A stretch of DNA of 64,000 nucleotides, taken from an uncultured Prolixibacteraceae bacterium. Lineage in GTDB: Bacteria > Bacteroidota > Bacteroidia > Bacteroidales > Prolixibacteraceae. The notes below the pieces were generated by a model. It did not search any database. It was not told where the DNA came from and saw only the letters and a program-made list of their open reading frames with translations. Positions 34,198-43,176 of this stretch are shown in pieces. Each line of letters opens with the position of its first letter. Within the stretch, counting starts at the first letter, position 1. The stretch covers positions 45,314 to 109,313 of the forward strand of contig CAJXZG010000005.1 in assembly GCA_913063265.1 (NCBI GenBank). The letters are read 5' to 3'. Both the position numbers and the translations under genes were made by a program.

Positions 34198-36933
34198 TTA
34201 ATTCAATAAAATTTTTACACTTAAATTCAGGTTTACACCTTTTTTGTAAGAGCTAACCACCGCAGTGTAAGGATCACCTGACAATGGTTTTATTTCCTGG
34301 GTCTGTTCGACTTTTGGATTTAAAAGGTTTTTGCCCGAGAATTTGAGGCTAACCCGGTTCGACAATTTTTTACTTAACACAAGGTCTATTGTTGTAAAAC
34401 CTTTTTCAATAATTTCGTTATTAAAAAGCACATCACTGTTTTCAAAATCTTCCGGTGCCCCGAGGGCGTATATTTTATCAGAAGAGTAGTTTCCTGAAAG
34501 TGTAGCCACAAACTCCTTCTCTGTATTGGTTGAGTAGGAAAGTGCTCCGTTAACTATAAATCCTGCAGCTCCCTGCAATTCTGTTTCAACTTTATTATTG
34601 TATTGAAACTCCTTTAACAAATCTTGTTTGAACCACATTTTTGTGGCATTTATTATCATGTTCAAATTGGGCATACCATCAGTTTCTGCTTCGATTATGT
34701 TAAAGCGCGATTCAACCTCGAGGCCATAAACATTTGCCTTCTCACCCGTATTTTCATAAATAAAGTTACCCGAAGAACCCCTTGTTTGAGCCAGGTTTAT
34801 AGGGTCGTTGATCATTTTATAAAAACCGGTTACTGATACCAGTTCACTATTTGATGGAAACATTTCCCATTTTAAATCGAAATTATAGTTTTCAGAGTGT
34901 TTTAAATCAGGATTACCTTTGGTTACCCTTCCTGTAGGAGACACATATTCAAAGGGTGATAACTCTTTGAACTCAGGCAAAGTAACTGTTTTACTTGCTG
35001 CTAAGCGTAAAAAGCTTTTTTCGCTTAAAGCATATTTTAAATTCAAAGCCGGAAGTATATTGTTGTAATCATTTGAAATACTTCCAACTCTTCCCACATA
35101 GTTGGCCACATCCCAGTTAACATCAATTTTGTCCTTTTCGTAACGTACACCAACATTTCCTGAGATTTTATCAAATTCGAATCCGGCATTTAAAAATCCG
35201 GCATAAACATCCAGATTTGCCGTATATAAATCGGGTTTTCTTTCTCTAATGATAAGTGATCCATTTTCGTATAACTCTTCATTTAAAAATGCTTCATCCA
35301 GGTTATCGATAGATTGGACCTGAACACCTTTTGCCCTTACACCTATAAACAATGAAGTAAAATCTCTTTCTTTTCTCCTGGCATTAGCACCAAAATCAAG
35401 TTTTAGTTTTTTCTTTTCTTCATCAATGATTTTAAACTCATCTTTAATATATCCATTAAATTCGGTGTCCTCAATATTTTGTAATGACTTACGTTGCTGG
35501 AAATCACCTACGTGTGCAAACTGCATAGTATTTTCGTCAAGTATATTTACCTCGTTACGAATTCGGTTGGGTTCTTCAGCATCGACAAGATTAAATGCTG
35601 CTGCCCATTTCAAATGGTTTTTTTGGCCAATTTTGTGTGAACCCAAAAGCTGATTAATAAAAAGCGAAGTTTGCTTTAGGTTTTGATCCCGAACAAAAGC
35701 ACCATCTTCCTGAGGATCCTGGTCAAAAACATATCCTTCACCGTTTCTACCTTGTTCGTATAATTCGTCGTCGGTTTTAATAATCATCATGCTATTAAAA
35801 TTCAAACTATGGTCTGAATTAAAATCGTATGTAAGATTTAGTAATCCCGTTGTGGTAACCTTGGAAACAAAAAGTTCTGCATCGGAAAATGAGTTATCCA
35901 GTACATTTGAACGGTACTTTTGAAAAATACCTGTTTCGTATTCATAATCGTACAGGTGCGAAAGAGTGGCAAAAACTGAAAAATTGTTATTAAAAAGTTT
36001 AAATTTCTTTCCCCCAAAAAGAGACAAACCCATTCCCAAGGGAAAACTTTGTTTTTCGGTATTCCAGCTTTGTTTGGTAATAGCATCAACGGTGTTATAT
36101 GGTTTTTTGTAAAATCCAAAAGAAACATCATTGATATTTTGTGTAGCTTTAAAATTTCCAAATCCTTTTTCAAGCACACTGGTTCTGGTTCGGGCTTTTA
36201 GTTCTAATTCTATTCTTTCTGTGTAAGATTTTGAACCGATATCCACCGCTCCTGAAGATTGGTCAGCATAAGATTCAACAGCAAAAGTTTTGCTGATACC
36301 AACATTGCCGATTATATCGGTGGTAAACAAATTTAGGTCGATATTCTTTTTATCCACATCATCTGAGGGAACAGGCAAACCATTCATCGTAGTTGTTAAA
36401 TATCGATCTCCCAATCCACGTATATAAATATCTCCGGTGCTTTCGTTTTGGGTAACTCCTGATATTTTTGATGTAGCTCCGGCAGCATCGGATACTCCCA
36501 GTGCCGACATTCTTTTTGAACCGATACTTTCTTTTATTCCTGTTGCCGCTTTCTGGTCCATTAACAACATGGCTTCCGATTCGCGACGGGCCTTTGCCAC
36601 AACCTGCACTCCCTCTATTTCTAAGGTTGCAGGTTGCAAGGCCACATTTAATACAGTTTCCTCGTTTGGCTTAGCTTCGACCTGAAATTCCTTTGTGTCG
36701 TACGAAATAAAGGAAACCAAAATGGTATGAGTGCCTGATTGAATGTTTGGAAGTATGTATTTCCCATCGAAATCGGTGATTGTTCCCTGTGTTGTTCCTT
36801 TTATTACCACCGTGGTCCCGATAAGTGATTCGCTTGTTTTTGCATCGGTTACAGTCCCTGTTATTGTTCCGTTTTGTGCCGTAACCAGCAAAGTATAAAT
36901 TAGCAAATAAATGCTAATGAGTAATTTTTTCAT
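34198..36933 (-). CDS. TonB-dependent outer-membrane receptor, Pho-linked
   Basis: A 911-residue receptor. A signal peptide (to TAQ) is followed by a CarboxypepD_reg-like domain (GTITGTVTDAKTSESLIGTTVVIKGT...FDGKYILPN, about 23-110). The plug lies at about 115-240 (GVTQNESTGDIYIRGLGDRYLTTTMNGLPVPSDDVDKK), and the 22-strand barrel ends in VNLNLSVKILLN. It is not a SusC-length protein and lacks the SusC signature regions, and no SusD gene follows. Its promoter has phased TGTAAY boxes and it is next to phoR. Likely role: TonB-driven import of phosphate-containing ligands. The ligand is unknown. Confidence 0.9.
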   Translation of the reverse strand: MKKLLISIYLLIYTLLVTAQNGTITGTVTDAKTSESLIGTTVVIKGTTQGTITDFDGKYILPNIQSGTHTILVSFISYDTKEFQVEAKPNEETVLNVALQPATLEIEGVQVVAKARRESEAMLLMDQKAATGIKESIGSKRMSALGVSDAAGATSKISGVTQNESTGDIYIRGLGDRYLTTTMNGLPVPSDDVDKKNIDLNLFTTDIIGNVGISKTFAVESYADQSSGAVDIGSKSYTERIELELKARTRTSVLEKGFGNFKATQNINDVSFGFYKKPYNTVDAITKQSWNTEKQSFPLGMGLSLFGGKKFKLFNNNFSVFATLSHLYDYEYETGIFQKYRSNVLDNSFSDAELFVSKVTTTGLLNLTYDFNSDHSLNFNSMMIIKTDDELYEQGRNGEGYVFDQDPQEDGAFVRDQNLKQTSLFINQLLGSHKIGQKNHLKWAAAFNLVDAEEPNRIRNEVNILDENTMQFAHVGDFQQRKSLQNIEDTEFNGYIKDEFKIIDEEKKKLKLDFGANARRKERDFTSLFIGVRAKGVQVQSIDNLDEAFLNEELYENGSLIIRERKPDLYTANLDVYAGFLNAGFEFDKISGNVGVRYEKDKIDVNWDVANYVGRVGSISNDYNNILPALNLKYALSEKSFLRLAASKTVTLPEFKELSPFEYVSPTGRVTKGNPDLKHSENYNFDLKWEMFPSNSELVSVTGFYKMINDPINLAQTRGSSGNFIYENTGEKANVYGLEVESRFNIIEAETDGMPNLNMIINATKMWFKQDLLKEFQYNNKVETELQGAAGFIVNGALSYSTNTEKEFVATLSGNYSSDKIYALGAPEDFENSDVLFNNEIIEKGFTTIDLVLSKKLSNRVSLKFSGKNLLNPKVEQTQEIKPLSGDPYTAVVSSYKKGVNLNLSVKILLN

Positions 36934-36982
36934 ATTTAAAAGTTGCAGTGTTTATTATAAACTCAATTAGAATTTACAGTGG

Positions 36983-37039
36983 CAAAGCAACCCGAAATAT
37001 GTTACAGGCGAATTACAGTAATTTTAAACTTAAATTACA
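36983..37039 (-). promoter_or_regulatory. Predicted Pho box plus -7-like element
   Basis: Minus-strand TGTAAT at 37039 and 37017 and TGTAAC at 37006 are in 11-bp phase, with a degenerate TTTAAA at 37028. Ten bases after the last repeat is TTGCTTTG (36990-36983), a one-mismatch -7 box. It drives the TonB receptor/beta-helix pair. Confidence 0.75.
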
Positions 37040-37096
37040 TTCGTTTAATTGTTTTGTAATGTATTTTCTGACCTTTTACAATTTTGTAACAGAAAA

Positions 37097-37125
37097 AAGC
37101 CTTTGCAAAAAATCTGCAAAGGCTT
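37097..37125 (-). terminator. Rho-independent terminator of phoR
   Basis: An 11-bp perfect stem AAGCCTTTGCA/TGCAAAGGCTT (37097-37107 with 37115-37125) has a 7-base loop. On the minus strand it is followed by a T run. It ends the porin-pst-phoU-phoB-phoR transcript just upstream of the receptor promoter. Confidence 0.88.
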
Positions 37126-37152
37126 GACTATTTATCATTTACAACAAACTGA

Positions 37153-38925
37153 TTATTTTTTTGAAAGTGTAAACAAGAACTCTATTCCACCCTCAGGTTT
37201 ATTTCGTGCCGAAATTTTTCCTTTGTGTAATTGTATTGCATTTTTAACTATCGATAAACCCAATCCGGTTCCACCCTGCTCCCTGGTTCTTCCGGAATCG
37301 ATTCTGTAAAAACGCTCAAAGATTCGATGTAAATGCTCTTCCGGAATTCCAACTCCCGAATCGGAATATGAAAAATAATGAAATTTTTTGTCCTCCATAT
37401 AATTCTTTATTTCAATAGAAATGTTTTCGCCGGCATAATTTATAGAGTTTTCCATCAGGTTTTGGAATACTGAAGACAATAAAGAGTCATTCCCCTTTAC
37501 CACAATATTTTCGTCAATGTTTAAAATACATTTAATATTTTTTTCAGTCAGTCTGCTTTCCAGATTTTCCCTTACATCAGAAATTATACTTTTAATATTT
37601 ACAGGTTTAATCTCAAATAATTCTCCTGCATCCTCAATATTGTTTAACAACGAAATATCATTTAAGAGAAGATTAAGTCTCTCGGCCTGACCATGAGCTT
37701 TGTGTATAAAATACTGTTGTTTTTCTACCTCAATATCAGGATTACTCATTAATGTTTCTATATATCCTTTTATTGATGCAAGTGGTGTTTTTAACTCATG
37801 AGCAATGTTGGATGTAAGTTGTTGTTTTAATAATCTACGTTTTTCAGGACGGGTAATATCAGTAATCAAAACCTCAAAACTTTTGTCGGCAAAAACTATA
37901 CAAAGTACCTTAAAATACCTTTCATTTTTGTTGATTGTCATTTCCAACTGCGGTAAATCATTACTTTGGAATTCGGTTTCACTGGCAAGAGTTTCGTCCA
38001 GAAATTTATTTATGTCTTTTAATTCAGGTATAGAAAAAATATATTCTGCTGAAATGGTGGAGGTATCAGAAATCATGCTGATATATTGAATAAAATGACT
38101 GTTTGCCAGCATTTTCTCTTTATTGGGTTTAAAAAAAGCAATGCCTTCATTCAAAATATTCATATGATTAAACAGCCTGTCTTTTTCGAGGGCTACATTG
38201 TTTTTTGCTTTACTCAGGTTATTGTAAATTTTAACAATCTGACTTCCAATCTCACCCAGTTCATTGTCAGGGAATTGACTTTCATTTTCATCAATAACCT
38301 CGTTTCTTCCTGCTTTTACAGCAAAGTCTTTTAGTTTTGTAATTGAAATTGAAAGATGTTTGGTTAATGAATTTATTATCAACCAAATACCAACAAATAT
38401 TGCCAATACAAAAAACAGGAAGTATTTTTCAGCTTTTAAGAAATTCTCAACAGCCACATTATAAACCATTGCCGTGCGGACAAAATATTCTCCATAATTT
38501 CTTGCATAATAGTAAAAGTCCTGCCCGGTTGTTGCTGAATGACGGATATTTGATCCAATTTCTGAATACAACGCTTTTTGAATTTCAGGACGGTTAATAT
38601 GATTTTCCATATTTTGGTAATCATCAACAAAACTATCGTACAATACCACACCCTTTTTGTCGATCACCGTAATTCTGATGTTCTTTTGTGGAACCAGATA
38701 TTTTAATACATTGGCATTGTTAAAATTATTAGTTTCGAACAGGTTGTAATGTTCAATATAATTTTGAGAAATTTCACAAACATTCTCAAGTGTATTTTCA
38801 AGCTGACTTACTTTATATTGTTTTTCACGGTTTAACTGAAATAACAATATTGCCAGAGTAAAAATGAAAAATACAGCAATGAAATAGTAAAATATTTTTC
38901 TTCTGAATGATCTTTCTAATGGCAC
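37153..38925 (-). CDS. phoR: Phosphate-regulon sensor histidine kinase
   Basis: A 590-residue kinase, apparently with a GTG start. TM1 at about 11-30 is followed by an extracytoplasmic sensor domain at about 31-165, TM2 at about 167-186, HAMP to about 245 and a PAS-like domain at 248-360. HisKA comes next with His376 in NIAHELKTPLAS, then the ATPase domain with NLMENSINYA, DSGVGIPEEH and GGTGLGLSIVKNAI. It is the last gene of the phosphate operon, 115 bp after the response regulator. The periplasmic domain is larger than in E. coli PhoR. The phosphate role comes from gene order and is strong. Confidence 0.9.
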   Translation of the reverse strand: MPLERSFRRKIFYYFIAVFFIFTLAILLFQLNREKQYKVSQLENTLENVCEISQNYIEHYNLFETNNFNNANVLKYLVPQKNIRITVIDKKGVVLYDSFVDDYQNMENHINRPEIQKALYSEIGSNIRHSATTGQDFYYYARNYGEYFVRTAMVYNVAVENFLKAEKYFLFFVLAIFVGIWLIINSLTKHLSISITKLKDFAVKAGRNEVIDENESQFPDNELGEIGSQIVKIYNNLSKAKNNVALEKDRLFNHMNILNEGIAFFKPNKEKMLANSHFIQYISMISDTSTISAEYIFSIPELKDINKFLDETLASETEFQSNDLPQLEMTINKNERYFKVLCIVFADKSFEVLITDITRPEKRRLLKQQLTSNIAHELKTPLASIKGYIETLMSNPDIEVEKQQYFIHKAHGQAERLNLLLNDISLLNNIEDAGELFEIKPVNIKSIISDVRENLESRLTEKNIKCILNIDENIVVKGNDSLLSSVFQNLMENSINYAGENISIEIKNYMEDKKFHYFSYSDSGVGIPEEHLHRIFERFYRIDSGRTREQGGTGLGLSIVKNAIQLHKGKISARNKPEGGIEFLFTLSKK

Positions 38926-38942
38926 CGTTACTAATTTTAAAT

Positions 38943-38997
38943 TTCAATTTTCAAATCTCAACTCTCAAATAAATACCAATACTTCAATTTTCAAATC
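38943..38997. repeat. Direct repeat between phoB and phoR
   Basis: TTCAATTTTCAAATC is present twice, at 38943-38957 and 38983-38997, 40 bp apart, in the spacer between the regulator and the kinase. The text between them also contains TCAAAT variants. It may be a low-complexity spacer repeat; function not known. Confidence 0.7.
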
Positions 38998-39040
38998 CCA
39001 AATTTTTTAAATCATTTGAAATCTAAATATTATAATTGGA

Positions 39041-39724
39041 CTATTTTTTAAAGGCATAACCATAACCTGATTTTCCTTTTATATTATTTCCGTATTCACC
39101 TATTTTTTTTCTCAGCCGTGCGATATTAACATCAACATTTCTTTCTGTAACAATGACATCATCACTCCAGATTCTATTAAGGATTTCATTACGATCGATG
39201 TACTGACCTTCATGTTTTAAAAGAAGTGCCAGAATTTCAAATTCCTTTCTTGTTAAATTAACAGGCTCGTCAGAGATTGTAACTGTTTTACTGTTTGTGT
39301 CTACCGCAAGATCATCGAATTTCAGCAATGTATTTGAACTTTCTATCTGAATTCCTCTTTTGAGCACAGCTTTAATTCTTGCAACAACCTCTTTAATTGA
39401 AAATGGTTTTGAAATATAATCGTCACCACCAACATTAAATCCGGTTAAAAGATCGTTTTCCGCTGTTTTTGCAGTTAAGAAAATAATAGGAACTGCAAGT
39501 TTTAGTTCCTTCCTGATTTTTGAAGCCATTTTATAACCTGACATTTCTCCCATCATTACATCAAGTAAAATAAGGTCGAACTTGTCCAATGGTTTTTTTA
39601 ATGCCTGTTCCGCCGAAAATGCAATGTCTGTTTCAAATCCTTCGCTTGTAAGATTAAAATCGAGAATCTCGCATAAATCCTTTTCGTCGTCAACTATTAA
39701 TATTTTTTGTCTTGAATTACCCAT
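39041..39724 (-). CDS. phoB: Phosphate-regulon response regulator, OmpR family
   Basis: A 227-residue regulator. The receiver domain has the acidic pair Asp12/Asp13, phospho-acceptor Asp55 (LILLDVMMGE), switch Thr in FLTAK and Lys106 (YISKP). The C-terminal winged helix has the OmpR/PhoB recognition pattern RKEFEILALLLKHEGQYIDRNEILNRIWSDDVIVTERNVDVNIARLRKKIG. It lies 44 bp after phoU and before the kinase. It is the likely protein that binds the 11-bp TGTAAY repeats found upstream of three units in this region. Confidence 0.92.
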   Translation of the reverse strand: MGNSRQKILIVDDEKDLCEILDFNLTSEGFETDIAFSAEQALKKPLDKFDLILLDVMMGEMSGYKMASKIRKELKLAVPIIFLTAKTAENDLLTGFNVGGDDYISKPFSIKEVVARIKAVLKRGIQIESSNTLLKFDDLAVDTNSKTVTISDEPVNLTRKEFEILALLLKHEGQYIDRNEILNRIWSDDVIVTERNVDVNIARLRKKIGEYGNNIKGKSGYGYAFKK

Positions 39725-39768
39725 TTTGTATGAGTTGATAGTTTTACATTTCTTTAAACATATTTAAG

Positions 39769-40452
39769 CTAGTCAATTTTCTTGTGTCTGATATCTTTTC
39801 CTTCTATTGAATATATTGCTGCTTCTGCAATGTTAGTTGCGTGGTCCGCAATTCGTTCTATATTGGATAAAACCGCATTCATATTGATAAAGCTCATTAA
39901 TATCTGTTTTTCTTCGTTTCCACCGCTACTTTTTTTGATGGCCTTTTTTAGTAACTTTTTATTGTTTTCACTAAAAACCGAATCATTTTTTATAGTCCAG
40001 ATTGCATATTCTTTGTCATCGTTGGTAAATGCCAGTAATGCTTTATTTACCATACTCGAACTACTAATCAGCATATTTGAAATTAAATCTGATAATTCAT
40101 CGTAAATTTCGGGAGCCTTAACATTATGAATAAAATTCAGAATATTAATTACCATATCGCCAACACGTTCGAGGTTTAAGATAATTCTGTAGCAGGCAAT
40201 TACTTTTCTGATTTCAGAAGCGACCGGTTGATAAAGAACAATGGTATTTACAATTTTATCACTGATTTTTACCTCCAGTTTATCCAGTTTTTTTTCATTA
40301 CTGTACATTTCTTTTACATGTTTCTCCGGGAAGTTTACTTCACCTGAGCTTACAAATTTTTCAAGCAAATCGAGTTGTGTTAAAACCGTATTTGCAAATT
40401 CCTCAAAGTCGCTTAATATGCTGTTTATAGCCTCGTCTTTTTTTGTTGTCAT
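39769..40452 (-). CDS. phoU: Phosphate uptake regulator
   Basis: A 227-residue all-helical protein with two three-helix PhoU repeats. Metal-binding E/D-rich helices are visible in the first half (IRKVIACYRIILNLERVGDMVINI) and the second (INMNAVLSNIERIADHATNIAEAAIYSIEG). PhoU links the Pst transporter to PhoR and restrains phosphate uptake and signalling. It is 31 bp downstream of pstB and 44 bp upstream of phoB, the standard order. Confidence 0.95.
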   Translation of the reverse strand: MTTKKDEAINSILSDFEEFANTVLTQLDLLEKFVSSGEVNFPEKHVKEMYSNEKKLDKLEVKISDKIVNTIVLYQPVASEIRKVIACYRIILNLERVGDMVINILNFIHNVKAPEIYDELSDLISNMLISSSSMVNKALLAFTNDDKEYAIWTIKNDSVFSENNKKLLKKAIKKSSGGNEEKQILMSFINMNAVLSNIERIADHATNIAEAAIYSIEGKDIRHKKID

Positions 40453-40483
40453 CGTATTTTGTAATTAAGTGAAGATAAAAAAA

Positions 40484-41266
40484 TTAACCGAATTTACCTG
40501 TTAAATATTCTTCTGTTCGACGGTCTTTAGGCTTGGTAAACATGTCTTTGGTTTTACCATATTCAACCAATTCGCCGAGATACATAAACATCGAATAATC
40601 AGAGATTCTTGCTGCCTGAGACATATTATGGGTAACCATTAAAATAGAGTACTTTTCTTTTAATTCAACCAGTAAATCTTCAATTTTCGATGTTGAAATC
40701 GGATCCAGTGCAGAAGTAGGTTCATCCAGTAGAATCACCTCTGGATTAAATGCCAGTGCCCTTGCAATGCACAATCTTTGTTGCTGGCCTCCTGACAGGA
40801 AACTGCCTTTTTTATGCAGGGTATCTTTTACTTCATTCCAAAGGGTAACATTACTCAACGAACGTTCAACAATTTCGTCTCTTTCTGTTTTTTTAAGCCG
40901 AATTCCATTTAATTTGTATCCGGCAATAACATTGTCGTAAATACTCATTGTAGGAAAAGGATTCGGACGTTGAAATACCATACCCACTTTTCGTCGTAAC
41001 TGAATGGTTGGCATATGTGTAATATCCTTTCCATTCAATATGAGAGTTCCTTTGGTTTCAATGTTTTCGTATAATTCATGCATCCGGTTAATGGCCCGTA
41101 ATAAGGTGCTTTTCCCACAACCTGAAGGCCCCATAATTGCCGTTACACTGTTACGTTTGATATCTGCTGAAACCTTGTCAACAGCATATTTTCCTTTGTC
41201 GTATGAAACCGATAAATCTTTTATCGATAACACCGGATCTTTGATATTTACAATATTTTCGTTCAT
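40484..41266 (-). CDS. pstB: Phosphate ABC transporter ATP-binding protein
   Basis: A 260-residue ATPase. Walker A is GPSGCGKST, the Q-loop VFQRPNPFP is PstB-specific, the signature is LSGGQQQR, and Walker B is VILLDEPTSALDP. The end, KPKDRRTEEYLTGKFG, is the classic PstB C-terminus. It powers high-affinity phosphate import with PstC/PstA/PstS. The start lies 6 bp after the pstA stop. Confidence 0.98.
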   Translation of the reverse strand: MNENIVNIKDPVLSIKDLSVSYDKGKYAVDKVSADIKRNSVTAIMGPSGCGKSTLLRAINRMHELYENIETKGTLILNGKDITHMPTIQLRRKVGMVFQRPNPFPTMSIYDNVIAGYKLNGIRLKKTERDEIVERSLSNVTLWNEVKDTLHKKGSFLSGGQQQRLCIARALAFNPEVILLDEPTSALDPISTSKIEDLLVELKEKYSILMVTHNMSQAARISDYSMFMYLGELVEYGKTKDMFTKPKDRRTEEYLTGKFG

Positions 41267-41272
41267 TGTTAT

Positions 41273-42157
41273 CTATTTTGTTTGGGCGGCAATACGTTTT
41301 GAGATCAAATTTAAAGCTAATACCATTGCCATTAACAACAACGATGAACTCCAAATCAAATCCACCATGTTTGGATCGTTATAAAACTCCCAAATTAATA
41401 AAGGCACTGCACTTGTAGGTTTTGTAATATCGAGATTGATTATGGTACTGCCCAATGCGGTAAGCATCAATGGTGCCGTTTCTCCAAGAACCCTTGAAAT
41501 TCCTAATAAAATTCCGGTTAATAAACCACTAAAACTTGTGGGAATTAAAACGCGTATTATCACTTTATAATAGGGCACTCCCAGTGCTAATGCTGCTTCT
41601 TTAATGGTTTGTGGAATCATTTTTAGTGTTTCTTCTGTAGAACGCACTATCATGGGTAACATCATAATTGCTAAGGAAACACTCCCGGCAAGAGCTGAAA
41701 AACCGTTGGTTATATTTTTTACGACCCACATATAGGCAATTAATCCGAGTACAATGGAAGGCACACCTTGTAATATATCTGATACATTTCTTGTTAGGTT
41801 AGCCAAAAACTTACCAGGATTTTCATACAAATAAATACCTGTTATTACTCCAACCGGAATGGCTATTACTGCGGCTAATGCCACCATTAATAATGTTCCG
41901 GTAATTCCGTTTGCAATGCCACCCGGTATTAATTCTCCATTACTTAGAGCCGTCATTGCTTCAAAAGTATCGGGTGGTGTTTTAATTAAAAAATCAAAAC
42001 TAATTTGCTTTATACCTTTTGCTACCAACTTGTAAATTATTAAAACAATTGGAGAAATCGTAATCACGGAAAGAGTTATCACAAGGACTTTTACCATATT
42101 GTCCTTAATTGTTCTATTCCTTAAGTTCTTTGCCGTTATTTTTGAAACTGCTTCCAT
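41273..42157 (-). CDS. pstA: Phosphate ABC transporter permease PstA
   Basis: A 294-residue permease from the ATG at 42157; an in-frame TTG at 42196 would extend it by 13 residues and is less likely. Six membrane segments are present. The cytoplasmic EAA loop reads EEALKMIP-type as EETLKMIPQTIKEAALALGVPYYKVIIRVLIP. The N-terminal GIYLYENPGKFLANLTRN and DILQGVPSIVLGL segments are typical for PstA. It forms the channel with PstC. Confidence 0.95.
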   Translation of the reverse strand: MEAVSKITAKNLRNRTIKDNMVKVLVITLSVITISPIVLIIYKLVAKGIKQISFDFLIKTPPDTFEAMTALSNGELIPGGIANGITGTLLMVALAAVIAIPVGVITGIYLYENPGKFLANLTRNVSDILQGVPSIVLGLIAYMWVVKNITNGFSALAGSVSLAIMMLPMIVRSTEETLKMIPQTIKEAALALGVPYYKVIIRVLIPTSFSGLLTGILLGISRVLGETAPLMLTALGSTIINLDITKPTSAVPLLIWEFYNDPNMVDLIWSSSLLLMAMVLALNLISKRIAAQTK

Positions 42158-42209
42158 TTCTTTAAACCGTAATCTTTTTCTCACTTTAGTAAACAACCAA
42201 AATTGTTAC

Positions 42210-43061
42210 CTAACTCATTTTTTTAATTATAAACTTCCCGATTGCATTAATAATTCCCGTTATCAAAAACAATAAAAGTCCGATGGCTATCAGTGAACTC
42301 AATTTTAATCCTTCCGCTTCGCCAAACTGGTTGGCTATTACCGATGCCATTGTATTTCCGGTACTGAAAAAACTATTAGGTATGATGTTCGCATTTCCAA
42401 TAAGCATTGTAACAGCCATGGTTTCTCCCAAGGCACGGCCAAATGAAAGAATATAACCTGCAATAATACCTGACCTGGCTGTAGGGACAACTACATTAAA
42501 AATTACTTCAGATTTTGTTGCTCCCAAAGAATAAGCAGCTTCCTTTAATTCATTGGGTACCATTGAAATAATCTCGTTACTTAAAGAAGTCGCATAAGGA
42601 ATGATCATTATAGCAAGTATCAAACTTGCAGTAAAAACACCAAATCCCTGGTTTGGTAATCCAAAGCTTATTAATACAGGACGCAAAACATAAAAACCCC
42701 ATAAGCCATAAACAATTGAAGGGATACCTGCCAGTAGGTCAACCATTGTACCAAGAACCTTAGCCATTTTGGTTCCCCTGTAATACTCACCCAAGAAAAG
42801 CGATGCCGAGAAAGACAAAGGCAAACTAATTAATAGTGCCGCTATTGAAGTAACAATTGTTCCTGCTATAAAAGGAAGTGCACCGTAATTTTCTTTCCCA
42901 TCCGTGGGATTCCAGATATTCGAATATATAAACTTAAATCCGAAATTCTTAAATGCAGGAACAGAACCCTGAACCAAAGAATATATCATTCCTCCTGCTA
43001 CCAAAAGGATTATAAATGAAGACAAGAGTAATACTCCCTTGGTTATTTTATCGCTATTCAT
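42210..43061 (-). CDS. pstC: Phosphate ABC transporter permease PstC
   Basis: A 283-residue permease with six membrane segments. LLAGIPSIVYGLWGFYVLRP and the EAA loop NELKEAAYSLGATKSEVIFNVVVPTARSGI identify the family, and GRALGETMAVTMLIGN is a strongly conserved PstC motif. It follows pstS after a 115-bp spacer with a stable hairpin, then pstA. It transports phosphate across the inner membrane. Confidence 0.96.
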   Translation of the reverse strand: MNSDKITKGVLLLSSFIILLVAGGMIYSLVQGSVPAFKNFGFKFIYSNIWNPTDGKENYGALPFIAGTIVTSIAALLISLPLSFSASLFLGEYYRGTKMAKVLGTMVDLLAGIPSIVYGLWGFYVLRPVLISFGLPNQGFGVFTASLILAIMIIPYATSLSNEIISMVPNELKEAAYSLGATKSEVIFNVVVPTARSGIIAGYILSFGRALGETMAVTMLIGNANIIPNSFFSTGNTMASVIANQFGEAEGLKLSSLIAIGLLLFLITGIINAIGKFIIKKMS

Positions 43062-43101
43062 TTACAAACGAAATTCTTTCGTGATTTGAATAGTGAGATT
43101 G

Positions 43102-43127
43102 AGAATCTGTTTTAGCTAACAGATTCT
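43102..43127 (-). promoter_or_regulatory. Intercistronic hairpin between pstS and pstC
   Basis: A perfect 10-bp stem AGAATCTGTT/AACAGATTCT (43102-43111 with 43118-43127) has a 6-base loop in the only long spacer of the pst operon. There is no T-tail on the coding strand. It may protect the upstream porin-pstS mRNA from 3' decay and so raise PstS over the membrane subunits. Confidence 0.65.
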
Positions 43128-43176
43128 AATCCCAAAATTCATTGTCATGGATATGTATTGCGTTGAGGAAATATTA

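Noticed and set aside
34198..36933. Possible SusC-type receptor of a polysaccharide-utilisation locus
   Set aside because: It is shorter than SusC, has no SusD neighbour, and lies in a phosphate locus with a Pho box.
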